The translations under genes were made by a program, and so were the position numbers. A stretch of DNA of 32,883 nucleotides from Nitrososphaeraceae archaeon (GTDB lineage Archaea > Thermoproteota > Nitrososphaeria > Nitrososphaerales > Nitrososphaeraceae): contig JAJPHX010000041.1 in assembly GCA_021325075.1 (NCBI GenBank), positions 1 to 32,883 of the forward strand. The letters are read 5' to 3'. Below, piece by piece: positions 20,161-28,800 of the stretch. The stretch's first letter is position 1, and every line of letters begins with the position of its first letter. The notes under the pieces are model-generated. The model worked only from the letters and a program-made list of their open reading frames with translations, was not told the DNA's origin and did not search any database.

Positions 20161-20724
20161 TCAGCGTAGTTTCAGTTGGATAAGTTTAAGCTCCCGATTC
20201 AATATTGAGTACGTTTTTGTAAAGTCGGTTGTCTCGTTCACGATATACTCTTCAATTGCGGGCCAGTTCATTTCATAATACCATTGAGCCATATTTGCTG
20301 CTCGTCCTGACTTTCCCAATAATCTCTGATATCCCTTGAATGATCCGTTATTTGCAATTACCAGAACATGCTTTAGGTCAATCATCGGCCTATGTCCAAG
20401 CTTCAAACCTTCAAGACCACAATATTGCTTAAGCTTGTATTTCATGAACTTGCATTCAAATGCCAAGTTATTGCCAACTGGAATAAACGCCCAAATCCCA
20501 TTATCAAGGAATATTTTCTTGAACATCTCAACTATTGCTCTTTCTGATGAGCCAGGCTCCCATTCTTTCAGAATTACTAGCTGCGCGCTCGCCGCACCAT
20601 CAAGCATCTGATATTGTATTGAAATGATCTTTGATTTGCAAGGGTCAAAGCTTGCGCCCGCATCATTGCGGTATTCGTCTAAGGGTACTGTTTCGATGTC
20701 GAAATAGTAGAGCGGCAAGCACAT
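20161..20724 (-). CDS. DEDD/RNase H-fold 3'-5' exonuclease-like protein
   Basis: 187 aa: LYYFDIETVPLDEY (Exo I DIE), IPVGNNLAFECKFMKYKL (NxxFE, Exo II-like), RPMIDLKHVLVIANNGSFKGYQRLLG. Confidence 0.65.
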   Translation of the reverse strand: MCLPLYYFDIETVPLDEYRNDAGASFDPCKSKIISIQYQMLDGAASAQLVILKEWEPGSSERAIVEMFKKIFLDNGIWAFIPVGNNLAFECKFMKYKLKQYCGLEGLKLGHRPMIDLKHVLVIANNGSFKGYQRLLGKSGRAANMAQWYYEMNWPAIEEYIVNETTDFTKTYSILNRELKLIQLKLR

Positions 20725-20881
20725 GGAGCATGATTACACTTGTATTTTAGCTTGAAAAAACGATTGATGTCGAGAAGCTGAATTATTTAACAGCGGAATT
20801 CGTTTTTTAACATAACGGCGTTGTTTAACAAAGCTCAAAAACCCAAAACGCTTATTAAGTTCGGTATCGCCAACTGGTGGT

Positions 20882-21100
20882 ATGGTTAGGAAATTCGACG
20901 ACTGGTGGAAAACAGTTCCAGCTGACTTGAAGGCAAAAGCTCGCAAGGGCGACGAGGCAAACAAGCCGTTGCTAAACCAAGTTAACTACGTTCTTCTGCA
21001 TCTTCACCTACAGGGCAAGCACGATGCAAAGCCATCCCATGAAGAGCTGAAGGATTGGCTGCACAGTGGCCAAGTAGACGTCCTCAGAATGAACAAATAA
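20882..21100 (+). CDS. small conserved-looking protein of unknown function
   Basis: 72 aa MVRKFDDWWKTVPADLKAKARKGDEANKPLLNQVNYVLLHLHLQGKHDAKPSHEELKDWLHSG; TATA-like ttattaag about 30 bp upstream. Confidence 0.6.
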   Translation: MVRKFDDWWKTVPADLKAKARKGDEANKPLLNQVNYVLLHLHLQGKHDAKPSHEELKDWLHSGQVDVLRMNK

Positions 21101-21246
21101 GATTTCTTTTTCCCTTTCTTTTCTATTTTCATCAGCAGAAGTGGACGCTCTTCACAACACAACAAGGGGATTGTTATAACAGCGTTTTGCAGCATCCATA
21201 GGGTTTAAATAGTTTCGAACAATACTGACGACTAAGTGAATTATAG

Positions 21247-21540
21247 ATGCCAATTGCTATACTTCCAGACGTCGATGAGCAAAGATGTATTGGCTGTGCA
21301 CTCTGTGTAGAGATTTGCACCGCCCTCGGTCCAGACGTTCTCAGAGTAAAACCAGTAGAAGGATGGAAGAGGGGTAAGGCATTCGTGTTTTATCCAGAAA
21401 GATGCATTTCAGACGGCGCGTGCATTGGCGTATGCCCAACACACGCTATCTTCTGGATGAGGCCGATGGAATACACAGCAGGACAGCCAGTTCCTCTGCA
21501 CAAGAACGGTGTGTTCAGCAAGGGCTGGGAAGAAGGTTAA
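21247..21540 (+). CDS. ferredoxin with two Fe-S cluster motifs
   Basis: CIGCALCVEIC and CISDGACIGVCP; TATA-like tttaaata upstream. Confidence 0.9.
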   Translation: MPIAILPDVDEQRCIGCALCVEICTALGPDVLRVKPVEGWKRGKAFVFYPERCISDGACIGVCPTHAIFWMRPMEYTAGQPVPLHKNGVFSKGWEEG

Positions 21541-21679
21541 GTCCCAACTAGAACCTCTTTTCTTTTTTCATTTTTATTTTAATCTACCAGTCAGCCGGCG
21601 CTTACCTGATCCTGTCAAAAATACCTGCTAAGTAAGTTATTGCTACCTGATTTAAATAATTAACCAGCCATATCTAAGC

Positions 21680-22600
21680 ATGGTCAAAACCAAATACTCA
21701 TCCGTGAACAATATTGATTCGATAAAATCCCGCTCTGTCCTCCGCGTCGTAAACAGCGCCAAGACGATAGAGGGCGAGGGCTTTGTGGTGCACAGGTCGT
21801 TCCCGACACACTTCCTTTCCGACTTTGACCCGTTCATGCTGCTGGACGAAATGGGTCCGATGGACCTCGCTCCCGGAGAAGCCAAGGGCGCGCCGGACCA
21901 CCCGCATCGCGGCTTTGAGACGGTGACGTACCTGCTTGACGGACGGTTTGAGCACAAGGATTCTCATGGGCACTCTGGCAAGCTCGAGCCCGGGGACGTG
22001 CAGTGGATGACCGCCGGAGCCGGCGTGATACACTCGGAAATGCCGGAAAAAGAATTTGCCAAGACAGGCGGGCGGCTGCACGGCTTTCAGCTGTGGGTCA
22101 ACCTGCCAAAGAAGGACAAGATGGCAAAGCCGCGCTATCAGGACATCAAAAGTGATAGAATACCTGTCGTCAAAAGCGATGACGGTCGCGTGCAGGCCAA
22201 GGTGATTGCAGGAGAAGCTTTTGGCAAGCATGCCGTGATGGATACGCGGACTCCTATAACATACCTGCACTTTACGCTCCAGCCAGGCGGCAAGGTAGTG
22301 CGGCCAGTGCCGCAAAACCACAACGCGTTTGCGTACGTTGTCGGCGGCAAGGGACTCTTTGGAGCAGACGAAAAGCCGGCGCAGCGGGAACAGGTCGTGC
22401 TGTTTGCCAATGATGGTAACGAAATATCAATTAAAGTGCCGGACGACGCGGCATCGCCACTGGACGTGCTTTTGATAGCCGGCGTGCCCCTGAATGAGCC
22501 GGTTGCCCGCTACGGGCCGTTTGTGATGAACACCAAGGAAGAGATCTATCAGGCAATAGGGGACTATAGAAGTGGCAGGATGGGCCAGATAGACTTCTAA
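21680..22600 (+). CDS. pirin family protein
   Basis: 306 aa: FDPFMLLDEMGPMDLAPGEAKGAPDHPHRGFETVTYLLDGRFEHKDSHGHSGKLEPGDVQWMTAGAGVIHSEMP. Confidence 0.95.
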   Translation: MVKTKYSSVNNIDSIKSRSVLRVVNSAKTIEGEGFVVHRSFPTHFLSDFDPFMLLDEMGPMDLAPGEAKGAPDHPHRGFETVTYLLDGRFEHKDSHGHSGKLEPGDVQWMTAGAGVIHSEMPEKEFAKTGGRLHGFQLWVNLPKKDKMAKPRYQDIKSDRIPVVKSDDGRVQAKVIAGEAFGKHAVMDTRTPITYLHFTLQPGGKVVRPVPQNHNAFAYVVGGKGLFGADEKPAQREQVVLFANDGNEISIKVPDDAASPLDVLLIAGVPLNEPVARYGPFVMNTKEEIYQAIGDYRSGRMGQIDF

Positions 22601-22711
22601 TTTTTTTAACGAGAGAAGCAGGTCAGTTCCTGCTTACCTAGACAGGTGTTGTTAACCTACTAAGTAACCAATTGCTACCATAGTTAAATGCAACTTTGCC
22701 GATAATAACGC

Positions 22712-23623
22712 ATGGCAAAATCTGCAAAGCAGTCGTTGCACAACCTGATAACCGACCCGGAGACAGGCGAGGTCATCAGCACAGACAGCGGGCAGGTTGT
22801 TGCAGACATTAATCTATCGTTAGAGCCAGAATGGCGCTCTTTTGATTCTGAAGGAGACCAGAGCAGGGCAGGAGCCCCAAGCTCGCTTGCCCGGCACGAC
22901 ATGGGGCTGTCTACAATGATAGGCAGGACCGACAGGGACGCCGGCGGCAATTCTATCGCTACCGACATGCGCTACCGGATGGAGAGGTTAAAGATGTGGG
23001 ACAGCAGGAGCAGGATGCATTCGCCGTCAGAGCGAAACTTCCAGCAGGCGTTCAGTCAGCTTGTCAAGGTAAAGGACAGGATGGGTCTGCCAGACTCGGT
23101 CATGGAAAAAGCCGCCTACGTCTACAGAAAGGCGCAGGAAAGGGGGCTTATCCGGGGCAGGACAATAGGCTCTGTCCTTGCCGCTTCAATATACATCGCA
23201 AGCAGGCAGATGGGCGTATTGAGAACGCTAGACGACATTTCAGCAGACAGCGGAATCAAGCCAAAGGAAGTCGGGAGATCATACAGGCTCTTGGTGTCAA
23301 GCCTTGACCTGAAGGTGCCAGTCATAGACTCCAACAAGTACGTGGCCAAGGTTGCAAACAGCACAAACTTGAGCGAGCGCACAAAGAGAAAGGCGCTAGA
23401 GATAATGGCAGAGGCGCAGAGCAGGGGAGTCTCTGTCGGCAAGGACCCGATGGGGATTGCGGCATCCGCACTCTATCTTGCGACCCGGTTCACAAGGGAG
23501 CTCAGGACGCAGGCCGACATCGCCAAGGCTGCGGGCGTGACAGAGGTTACCGTAAGGAACAGGTCAAAAGAGCTGAAGGTGCGCCTGCGAATCAAGGTTC
23601 CAGACATCGAAATCCCTGCATGA
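22712..23623 (+). CDS. transcription initiation factor B (TFB/TFIIB family) with degenerate zinc ribbon
   Basis: 303 aa: ITDPETGEVISTDSGQVVADINLSLEPEWRSF plus two cyclin-like repeats (AASIYIASRQMGV...DDISADSGIKPKEVGRSYRLL; AASALYLATRFT...TQADIAKAAGVTEVTVRNRSKEL). No Cys at the ribbon positions. Confidence 0.93.
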   Translation: MAKSAKQSLHNLITDPETGEVISTDSGQVVADINLSLEPEWRSFDSEGDQSRAGAPSSLARHDMGLSTMIGRTDRDAGGNSIATDMRYRMERLKMWDSRSRMHSPSERNFQQAFSQLVKVKDRMGLPDSVMEKAAYVYRKAQERGLIRGRTIGSVLAASIYIASRQMGVLRTLDDISADSGIKPKEVGRSYRLLVSSLDLKVPVIDSNKYVAKVANSTNLSERTKRKALEIMAEAQSRGVSVGKDPMGIAASALYLATRFTRELRTQADIAKAAGVTEVTVRNRSKELKVRLRIKVPDIEIPA

Positions 23624-23660
23624 AAAGCCTTATCTGCAATGACTTGCATATCGTCTAGCA

Positions 23661-23771
23661 ATGTGCGACTACATGTACTACGAGCACAAGCAAAGGGCAA
23701 AGATAAAGCTGCCAGAAGCCGAGCCAGAGCTTGAAAAAGTCGAAGAGCAGCCAGTGATAGTAAAAGCCTAG
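23661..23771 (+). CDS. very short protein (36 aa)
   Basis: MCDYMYYEHKQRAKIKLPEAEPELEKVEEQPVIVKA*; the stop overlaps the end of the convergent endonuclease V gene. Confidence 0.4.
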   Translation: MCDYMYYEHKQRAKIKLPEAEPELEKVEEQPVIVKA

Positions 23772-24349
23772 AGCCCTTTCCTTCTTTTTTGCGCCTTTGA
23801 ATTGGCGTCTGCAAGCCTCAATGGTTCCGTGCCAAGCTTCACGATTTCTATCGCAGTTTTCAGGCTTATCCTGTGGCCGACGCTTATGTACAGCCTGCCT
23901 AGCAGGTAGCCAAGGGCCTGGCCGCCAAGCTCGACAAATCCGTCGGGTTGGACAGTGCCGCATAGCCGGCTCTTTGCCACTCCTATCGCGGGCTTGTCCA
24001 GAGTCACGCCGACATAGCAGGCAAGGCCGCACCTCCTTGGGTGCAAGAGCCCATGGCCGTCTATCAACAGCAAATCATAATCATCCTTTAGCATTCTGAC
24101 TGTCTGGAAGATGGGCTCTGCCTCTCTCAGCATCAATAGCCCGGGTATGTACGGGTGCGTCACTCTAGTTTTGTTGTCAGCTGTTTCAATGATCTGGTTT
24201 TTTTCCATAACCAATGCGGAGCAATATGCGATATTGCCGTCATAGGCAACGTCTACTCCGCAGATGCGCTTGATCTCGCTAAAGTCATCATACGCAACTA
24301 CCTTTCCTGCAATTTCCTTCTGCAGCCTGACCGCGTCACCGTACTTCAA
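23768..24349 (-). CDS. nfi: endonuclease V
   Basis: 193 aa: ICGVDVAYDGNIAYCSALV, VTHPYIPGLLMLREAEPI, LLLIDGHGLLHPRRCGLACYVGVTLDKPAIGVAKSRLCG, VGHRISLKTAIEIV. Confidence 0.94.
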   Translation of the reverse strand: MKYGDAVRLQKEIAGKVVAYDDFSEIKRICGVDVAYDGNIAYCSALVMEKNQIIETADNKTRVTHPYIPGLLMLREAEPIFQTVRMLKDDYDLLLIDGHGLLHPRRCGLACYVGVTLDKPAIGVAKSRLCGTVQPDGFVELGGQALGYLLGRLYISVGHRISLKTAIEIVKLGTEPLRLADANSKAQKRRKGL

Positions 24350-25842
24350 AGCTCTAAAGTATCATCTACGACTCGTGCATTTAGCCTTGCAGCCGCCACT
24401 GCTTCTTTCATGAAGCCATCGGCTACTATTGTCACTTCGTCAAATCTGGATGCAAACCTGCTCAATGACTCGACAAAAGTGGGAAAATCCTGCGGCCTCT
24501 GGCCTGTCCTTGTAGCAAGGTTGTGCGACGCGGGGAACACATCAGATATTTCGGCCGGGATAATCCCGAGGAACGGGCTGTAGCTGCACACCTGCGCGTC
24601 AGGGAACTTTTTCACGATCTCCCTAAATCTTCTGGTGGAATAGAACGGGTGGAGCTCGCCTTCGGGACACAAGATTAATTTTTTCTTTGACGTCTTGAAT
24701 TGTTCAACCGCTCGCCTGAATCGCTTTGCCTCCGGCCTGTGCTGGTCTACCGGGCCGTAGAAAAAGATCGCCCTTTCCTTGAACATCGGCGTCCCGTCTT
24801 CAAGCATCTCGATGTCCTTGAAAAGCTGCACTGCCTCCATCAGCTTTGGGTGCGCTCTGGCCTTTTGGACAACGTATTCCCACAGTCTGCCGTCCATTAT
24901 CGCCTGCTTTACCGAGTCCACTTCCGCCTTTAGGATGTGCAGATTGTGCTTTGCAACCTCGATCACCCTCTCGTCATTCTGCATACCGCGGAGCTCCTGC
25001 AGGTTGTGCGAGCTGCAGACGGGACACTGGCAGGGCAGATATGTCAATTCATCCAGCCTGACTGTGCCATTTGGGGTCATGTACCTGCCGTCCTTTGCGT
25101 ACAGCATGTAGGAAGCCGAATCAAACATGTCGCAGCCAAGGGCAACTGCAAGCGGGATTGTCAGCGGGTGGCCTGCTCCAAACAGGTGCACCGGCTTTGC
25201 CGGGATGACTTTCTTTGCGGCGACTATCATTTTTGCAAGCGTCGCAAATTCATACGCCTCCATCACTTCAACCGGGCTTCCAAGCGCCATCAGCCTGAAG
25301 CCCATTTTGTCAAGCTCCCTTGCGGAGTGCTCCACAAGGTCAGAATGCTCTGCGCCCTGCACAGGTCCGACCCATATCGCGTCCGTGTCGCCTACGACGC
25401 GCAGAGTCTCCTTGCAGTTCTCCAGAGTGGTCGCGACATATTCCTTTGCGCGATGGTAGTCTAGGCCATAGCCAGTGGGCTTGTCAAGCGGGATCGGTAT
25501 GTCGCTTCCGATGTCTTTTTCAAACTGCGCCATGACAGCCGGCTCGACGTCTACGGAGCCGTATTCGATCACCTGGTAGCCGCCCGAGTCGGTCATGACC
25601 GCGCCATCATAATTTATGATGTCGTGGATGCCGCGTTTCCGGGCCTCGTCACCAAAGTGCCGGAGCGTGATGTAGGCATTCGTGATCACGATGTCAAAGC
25701 CCATCTTTTTTAGAAATTGCGTGCTGACGGTCTGTCTCACAGGGTGTACAACCGGCACAAAAGCCGGGGTCTCGACGACCCCATGGGGCGTCTCAAGCCT
25801 GCCTATCCTTGCAGCCAGATCCGAGTACCGGACCTCGAACAC
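24346..25842 (-). CDS. tgtA: archaeosine tRNA-guanine (preQ0) transglycosylase
   Basis: 498 aa: GRLETPHGVVETPAFVPVVHP, MTDSGGYQVIEYG, WVGPVQGAEHSDL, ALGSPVEVM, LFGAGHPL, DMFDSASYMLYAKDGRYMT, LPCQCPVCSSH. Confidence 0.95.
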   Translation of the reverse strand: MFEVRYSDLAARIGRLETPHGVVETPAFVPVVHPVRQTVSTQFLKKMGFDIVITNAYITLRHFGDEARKRGIHDIINYDGAVMTDSGGYQVIEYGSVDVEPAVMAQFEKDIGSDIPIPLDKPTGYGLDYHRAKEYVATTLENCKETLRVVGDTDAIWVGPVQGAEHSDLVEHSARELDKMGFRLMALGSPVEVMEAYEFATLAKMIVAAKKVIPAKPVHLFGAGHPLTIPLAVALGCDMFDSASYMLYAKDGRYMTPNGTVRLDELTYLPCQCPVCSSHNLQELRGMQNDERVIEVAKHNLHILKAEVDSVKQAIMDGRLWEYVVQKARAHPKLMEAVQLFKDIEMLEDGTPMFKERAIFFYGPVDQHRPEAKRFRRAVEQFKTSKKKLILCPEGELHPFYSTRRFREIVKKFPDAQVCSYSPFLGIIPAEISDVFPASHNLATRTGQRPQDFPTFVESLSRFASRFDEVTIVADGFMKEAVAAARLNARVVDDTLEL

Positions 25843-25844
25843 AA

Positions 25845-26258
25845 CTACTTCTTTGACTCCCTCATGAAATCGTCATAGATCTGCCTGACCCTGTCGGCAG
25901 ACAGCCCAGAGCCTTCCTCAACTCCCGCCTGCGTGACCTTTATCTTGTCCATGACGATTATCGCGCCGACGTCTTCGCGTATCTTGACAAGGCCGGGGAA
26001 CACCCGCGCCAGCCTCTCTGCAAGGGCCTTGAAGTCAAACGGCTTTTCCATCAGTCTTATCTCTTTTACAAACGCGCCGTTCAAGATCAGTTTCAGGATG
26101 CCGTGGCCTTCCACGTTGTCAATCACCACGTCAAGCTTTTCGTCAATGCCGGCGAGCGTGCCGTTGTAAACTTTGTTATCTGAAGTTTCTATGGAGACTT
26201 TTTTCCCAAGGAACTGGAGCGTCTCCTCTCCAAATTTGCGGGTAACAACTGCTGCCAT
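25845..26258 (-). CDS. Sm-like (Lsm) protein with C-terminal extension
   Basis: 137 aa: FLGKKVSIETSDNKVYNGTLAGIDEKLDVVIDNVEGHGILKLILNGAFVKEIRL. Confidence 0.8.
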   Translation of the reverse strand: MAAVVTRKFGEETLQFLGKKVSIETSDNKVYNGTLAGIDEKLDVVIDNVEGHGILKLILNGAFVKEIRLMEKPFDFKALAERLARVFPGLVKIREDVGAIIVMDKIKVTQAGVEEGSGLSADRVRQIYDDFMRESKK

Positions 26259-26296
26259 CCTGAACGGTATCTTGACGGTGGTATATATACGAATTT

Positions 26297-26815
26297 TTAG
26301 GCAAGTGCATCTTGCAAGCGTACAAGAGCAGCCTTCCAGTATGATCTCGCGCCCTCTACCTGCTTTGAATCTGCTAGCTTGCTGTGCTGCACAGCCACCT
26401 GGCTCTTTGATCCGTTCTTTTCATAGAAATTCACTTCGACGCTAGTGTTGTCATTCCAAGTGATCCGCATCGATTTTTCTTTTGTTGCCTTGTGGATAGC
26501 GAACCTGTCCTTGAGCCACTTGCTCCGCAATTTTTCGTCGCTCCAGTGTTTGTACATGGTGCTCAGCGGAACGTCAAATGTCTTGCTTGCGCTCACAGAG
26601 TAGCCGTCAGGCCTCTCGTGCTTTTCGCGCAGGCCGCGCTCCTGTTCGTAGGTGACTGTCACCATCTGGCTCCACCAGCCGGGCACACCCTGCTTTTCGT
26701 AGAGGTATCCTGCAATCTCTTTGTGGGTCATTTTTGTCGCGCCCATCCTGTCAAGGATTGAAAACCACTGCTGCCAGTTCTTGCCTGTCTTTGCCTGAAC
26801 AGCATCGTCGCTCAT
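26297..26815 (-). CDS. DUF4287 / SRPBCC-like protein
   Basis: TGKNWQQWFSILDRMGATKMTHKEIAGYLYEKQGVPGWWSQMVTVTYEQERG, then KTFDVPLSTMYKHWSD...SMRITWNDNTSVEVNFYEKNGSKSQVAVQHSKL. Confidence 0.75.
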   Translation of the reverse strand: MSDDAVQAKTGKNWQQWFSILDRMGATKMTHKEIAGYLYEKQGVPGWWSQMVTVTYEQERGLREKHERPDGYSVSASKTFDVPLSTMYKHWSDEKLRSKWLKDRFAIHKATKEKSMRITWNDNTSVEVNFYEKNGSKSQVAVQHSKLADSKQVEGARSYWKAALVRLQDALA

Positions 26816-26834
26816 GCGCGCCCTGCCCATACTG

Positions 26835-27015
26835 TCATCGCTGCCTGGCTTTCCTAAATATGTATAACACAGCTGCAGCTCCTGCTATCCCGATTCCTGC
26901 AATTGCGCCTATCCGGCCAGTCACTGTCCGGGCCGCATTCTGCGTGGGCTGGCCGCATGGAAGCCATCGCCGCAACGCCTAGTATGAACATAATGGGCAG
27001 GAGCCATTTTTTCAA
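26835..27015 (-). pseudogene. small secreted/membrane protein, possibly frameshifted
   Basis: The TTG at 27015 reads MKKWLLPIMFILGVAAMASMRPAHAE (signal peptide). The shifted frame reads QPTQNAARTVTGRIGAIAGIGIAGAAAVLYIFRKARQR* to 26835. Confidence 0.35.
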
Positions 27016-27042
27016 CGGTATTTTATCATCTGATCCTGTTAA

Positions 27043-27615
27043 TCAGTATTCAAAGAATTTCTGCATGTCGCCTTTTTCTGACACCATCGCCAGCCAGTCT
27101 ATCCCAGTTTTTTTCGGCGATTTTTTTTGCAGAGTGGATATTATTTCGCCAGCAGTTTGCTCTGGCGTCTTGCCGGTGGTGTCAAACTCGGCTACCTTGC
27201 GCTTGCCAAACGTCTTTAATGAATCATAAAGCGACACGCCGAGAATCTCGCTTGCCATGTTCTCGCGGCTCTTTTCTGCCGTGTATTTCCTCTTCTCAAA
27301 TGTTTTTTCAAGCTCGTAGGGCGACCTGCGCAGGACAGCTACCATGTCAACGCCGGCGGGCTTGAGCACGTACGGCGCAAGATGCCCGACTATTATCAGA
27401 TCTTTTTTTGCGGCAAGCGCCTTTGCAAGCAGCCTGGATAATTTCTTGGTGTCAACGTCAAGACCCTTGCTTGTCTTTTTTGCAATAGCGTTGTTGCCGA
27501 TTGCAACCTTGTTGATGTCGATTATTTCTGCATCAAGTTTTTCCGCGATTATCTTGGCGCTTGTGTGCTTGCCTACCCCCGGGTTGCCCGTGATGACTAG
27601 CCTGAAATGCTTCAA
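27043..27615 (-). CDS. AK6/Fap7-like adenylate kinase family NTPase
   Basis: 190 aa: LVITGNPGVGKHTSAKIIAEKLDAEIIDINKVAIG (P-loop), DVDTKKLSRLLAK, DLIIVGHLAPYVL. Confidence 0.85.
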   Translation of the reverse strand: MKHFRLVITGNPGVGKHTSAKIIAEKLDAEIIDINKVAIGNNAIAKKTSKGLDVDTKKLSRLLAKALAAKKDLIIVGHLAPYVLKPAGVDMVAVLRRSPYELEKTFEKRKYTAEKSRENMASEILGVSLYDSLKTFGKRKVAEFDTTGKTPEQTAGEIISTLQKKSPKKTGIDWLAMVSEKGDMQKFFEY

Positions 27616-27673
27616 CCATGCTGCATGCTGCCATGCGCTATTTGCATTTTGCTGTAGGTTTATCCGCCGGCTC

Positions 27674-27805
27674 GTGCCAGCATTATGTGTGCGCGCCTGC
27701 GAGTCCTGCGGCAGAGTAAGGTTCTACTCACTCAATTTCCTGTTCTCGAAAACCATCTGCAACGAGTGCTACCTGAAAATGAAGGAAAAAGAGAATAAAC
27801 GCTAG
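27674..27805 (+). CDS. short zinc-finger protein (GTG start, 43 aa)
   Basis: MPALCVRACESCGRVRFYSLNFLFSKTICNECYLKMKEKENKR*, with CxxC...CxxC. Confidence 0.55.
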   Translation: MPALCVRACESCGRVRFYSLNFLFSKTICNECYLKMKEKENKR

Positions 27806-28215
27806 CTCTGCGCGCTACCGCACTTTGTGCAGAACCTTGCATTGATTTTTAGCTTGTTGCCGCAAGAAATGCAGAATTTCCCTTCCGGCTCCAGAGTCTC
27901 CCTGTTTAGCGGCGTTAATTGCGGCGCCGTCTCCTCTGTCGGCATCGATGATTCGGCGCCCTTGTACATGTCGGTGACTGCACCACTTGGCCTGAACGAG
28001 TCGTCCGTGTCAGGCGCTAGCTCCGAGTCTTTTTTACCGCCCTTTTCTTCAAGATAGAGCAGTAGGCGCGGGCCCTGCCCTGTTCCGGCTAGGTTCACCT
28101 GTTCCCCGAGCCACAACGCAAACTTTCTCAGTGTCATCTCGGGAGTGGAAAATGTAAGCGAGTGAGTGGACATGTACTCCTCAGTGGCAGACCTGCCATT
28201 GAAAACCTTGGTCAT
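27802..28215 (-). CDS. protein with C-terminal zinc ribbon
   Basis: From MTKVFNGRSATEEYMSTHSLTFS: FCISCGNKLKINARFCTKCGSAQS at the C-terminus. Confidence 0.7.
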   Translation of the reverse strand: MTKVFNGRSATEEYMSTHSLTFSTPEMTLRKFALWLGEQVNLAGTGQGPRLLLYLEEKGGKKDSELAPDTDDSFRPSGAVTDMYKGAESSMPTEETAPQLTPLNRETLEPEGKFCISCGNKLKINARFCTKCGSAQS

Positions 28216-28244
28216 GGTTTTGGTTGTCCAGCCGTGGCTATTAA

Positions 28245-28745
28245 TTATTGCGAACGCCCGCACTTGCTGCAGAACTTGGCCTTTGCCGGTATGGAGGCGC
28301 CGCATATTATGCAGTTCTTTGTGCCTGACTGCGGCCTTGGAAGCTCGATCTCTACAGGCTTGAACGAGGGCTCTTGCATCTGGGGCGAAGGCATCGTATA
28401 TTCGCTTGAAGGTCCGGCCATGCCGCCTGCATTAACAAAGCCGCCCATGCCAAATCCAGCCTGCTGCCCCGACGGAGTCGGGGTTCCGCCTGTCGGGCTC
28501 TTGATGGTCGTGCCCTTTTCCATCGCGGTCTTTAATTCAAGTATTACGCGAACAGCAAGAAAGTTCATCGCGGAGGTAGCGACAAGGTACTCGCCTATCT
28601 TGGCAAAGAATTCCTTGTCATTCATCTTGCCCTGCTTGTACAGTTGGTTTGCGTCGATAAACGACTCGTACAAATTCTGCGTATCATTGACCAATAGCTT
28701 CAGCTTCTCAGTCAGACCGCCGAGGGTATCGACGCCAAAAGACAT
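28245..28745 (-). CDS. protein with C-terminal zinc ribbon
   Basis: 166 aa, C-terminal NCIICGASIPAKAKFCSKCGRSQ; adjacent to another zinc-ribbon gene. Confidence 0.75.
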   Translation of the reverse strand: MSFGVDTLGGLTEKLKLLVNDTQNLYESFIDANQLYKQGKMNDKEFFAKIGEYLVATSAMNFLAVRVILELKTAMEKGTTIKSPTGGTPTPSGQQAGFGMGGFVNAGGMAGPSSEYTMPSPQMQEPSFKPVEIELPRPQSGTKNCIICGASIPAKAKFCSKCGRSQ

Positions 28746-28800
28746 TGAAAAATGAAAAGCGAGCGGGCTTTAAAAATGATTGGTATGCCCGCTTGTTGTT

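Noticed and set aside
24346-25842. Reading the tgtA gene as part of a DNA-modification (dpd) system
   Set aside because: It carries canonical archaeosine TGT motifs and is coupled to endonuclease V and Lsm genes in a housekeeping context, so it is the tRNA enzyme.
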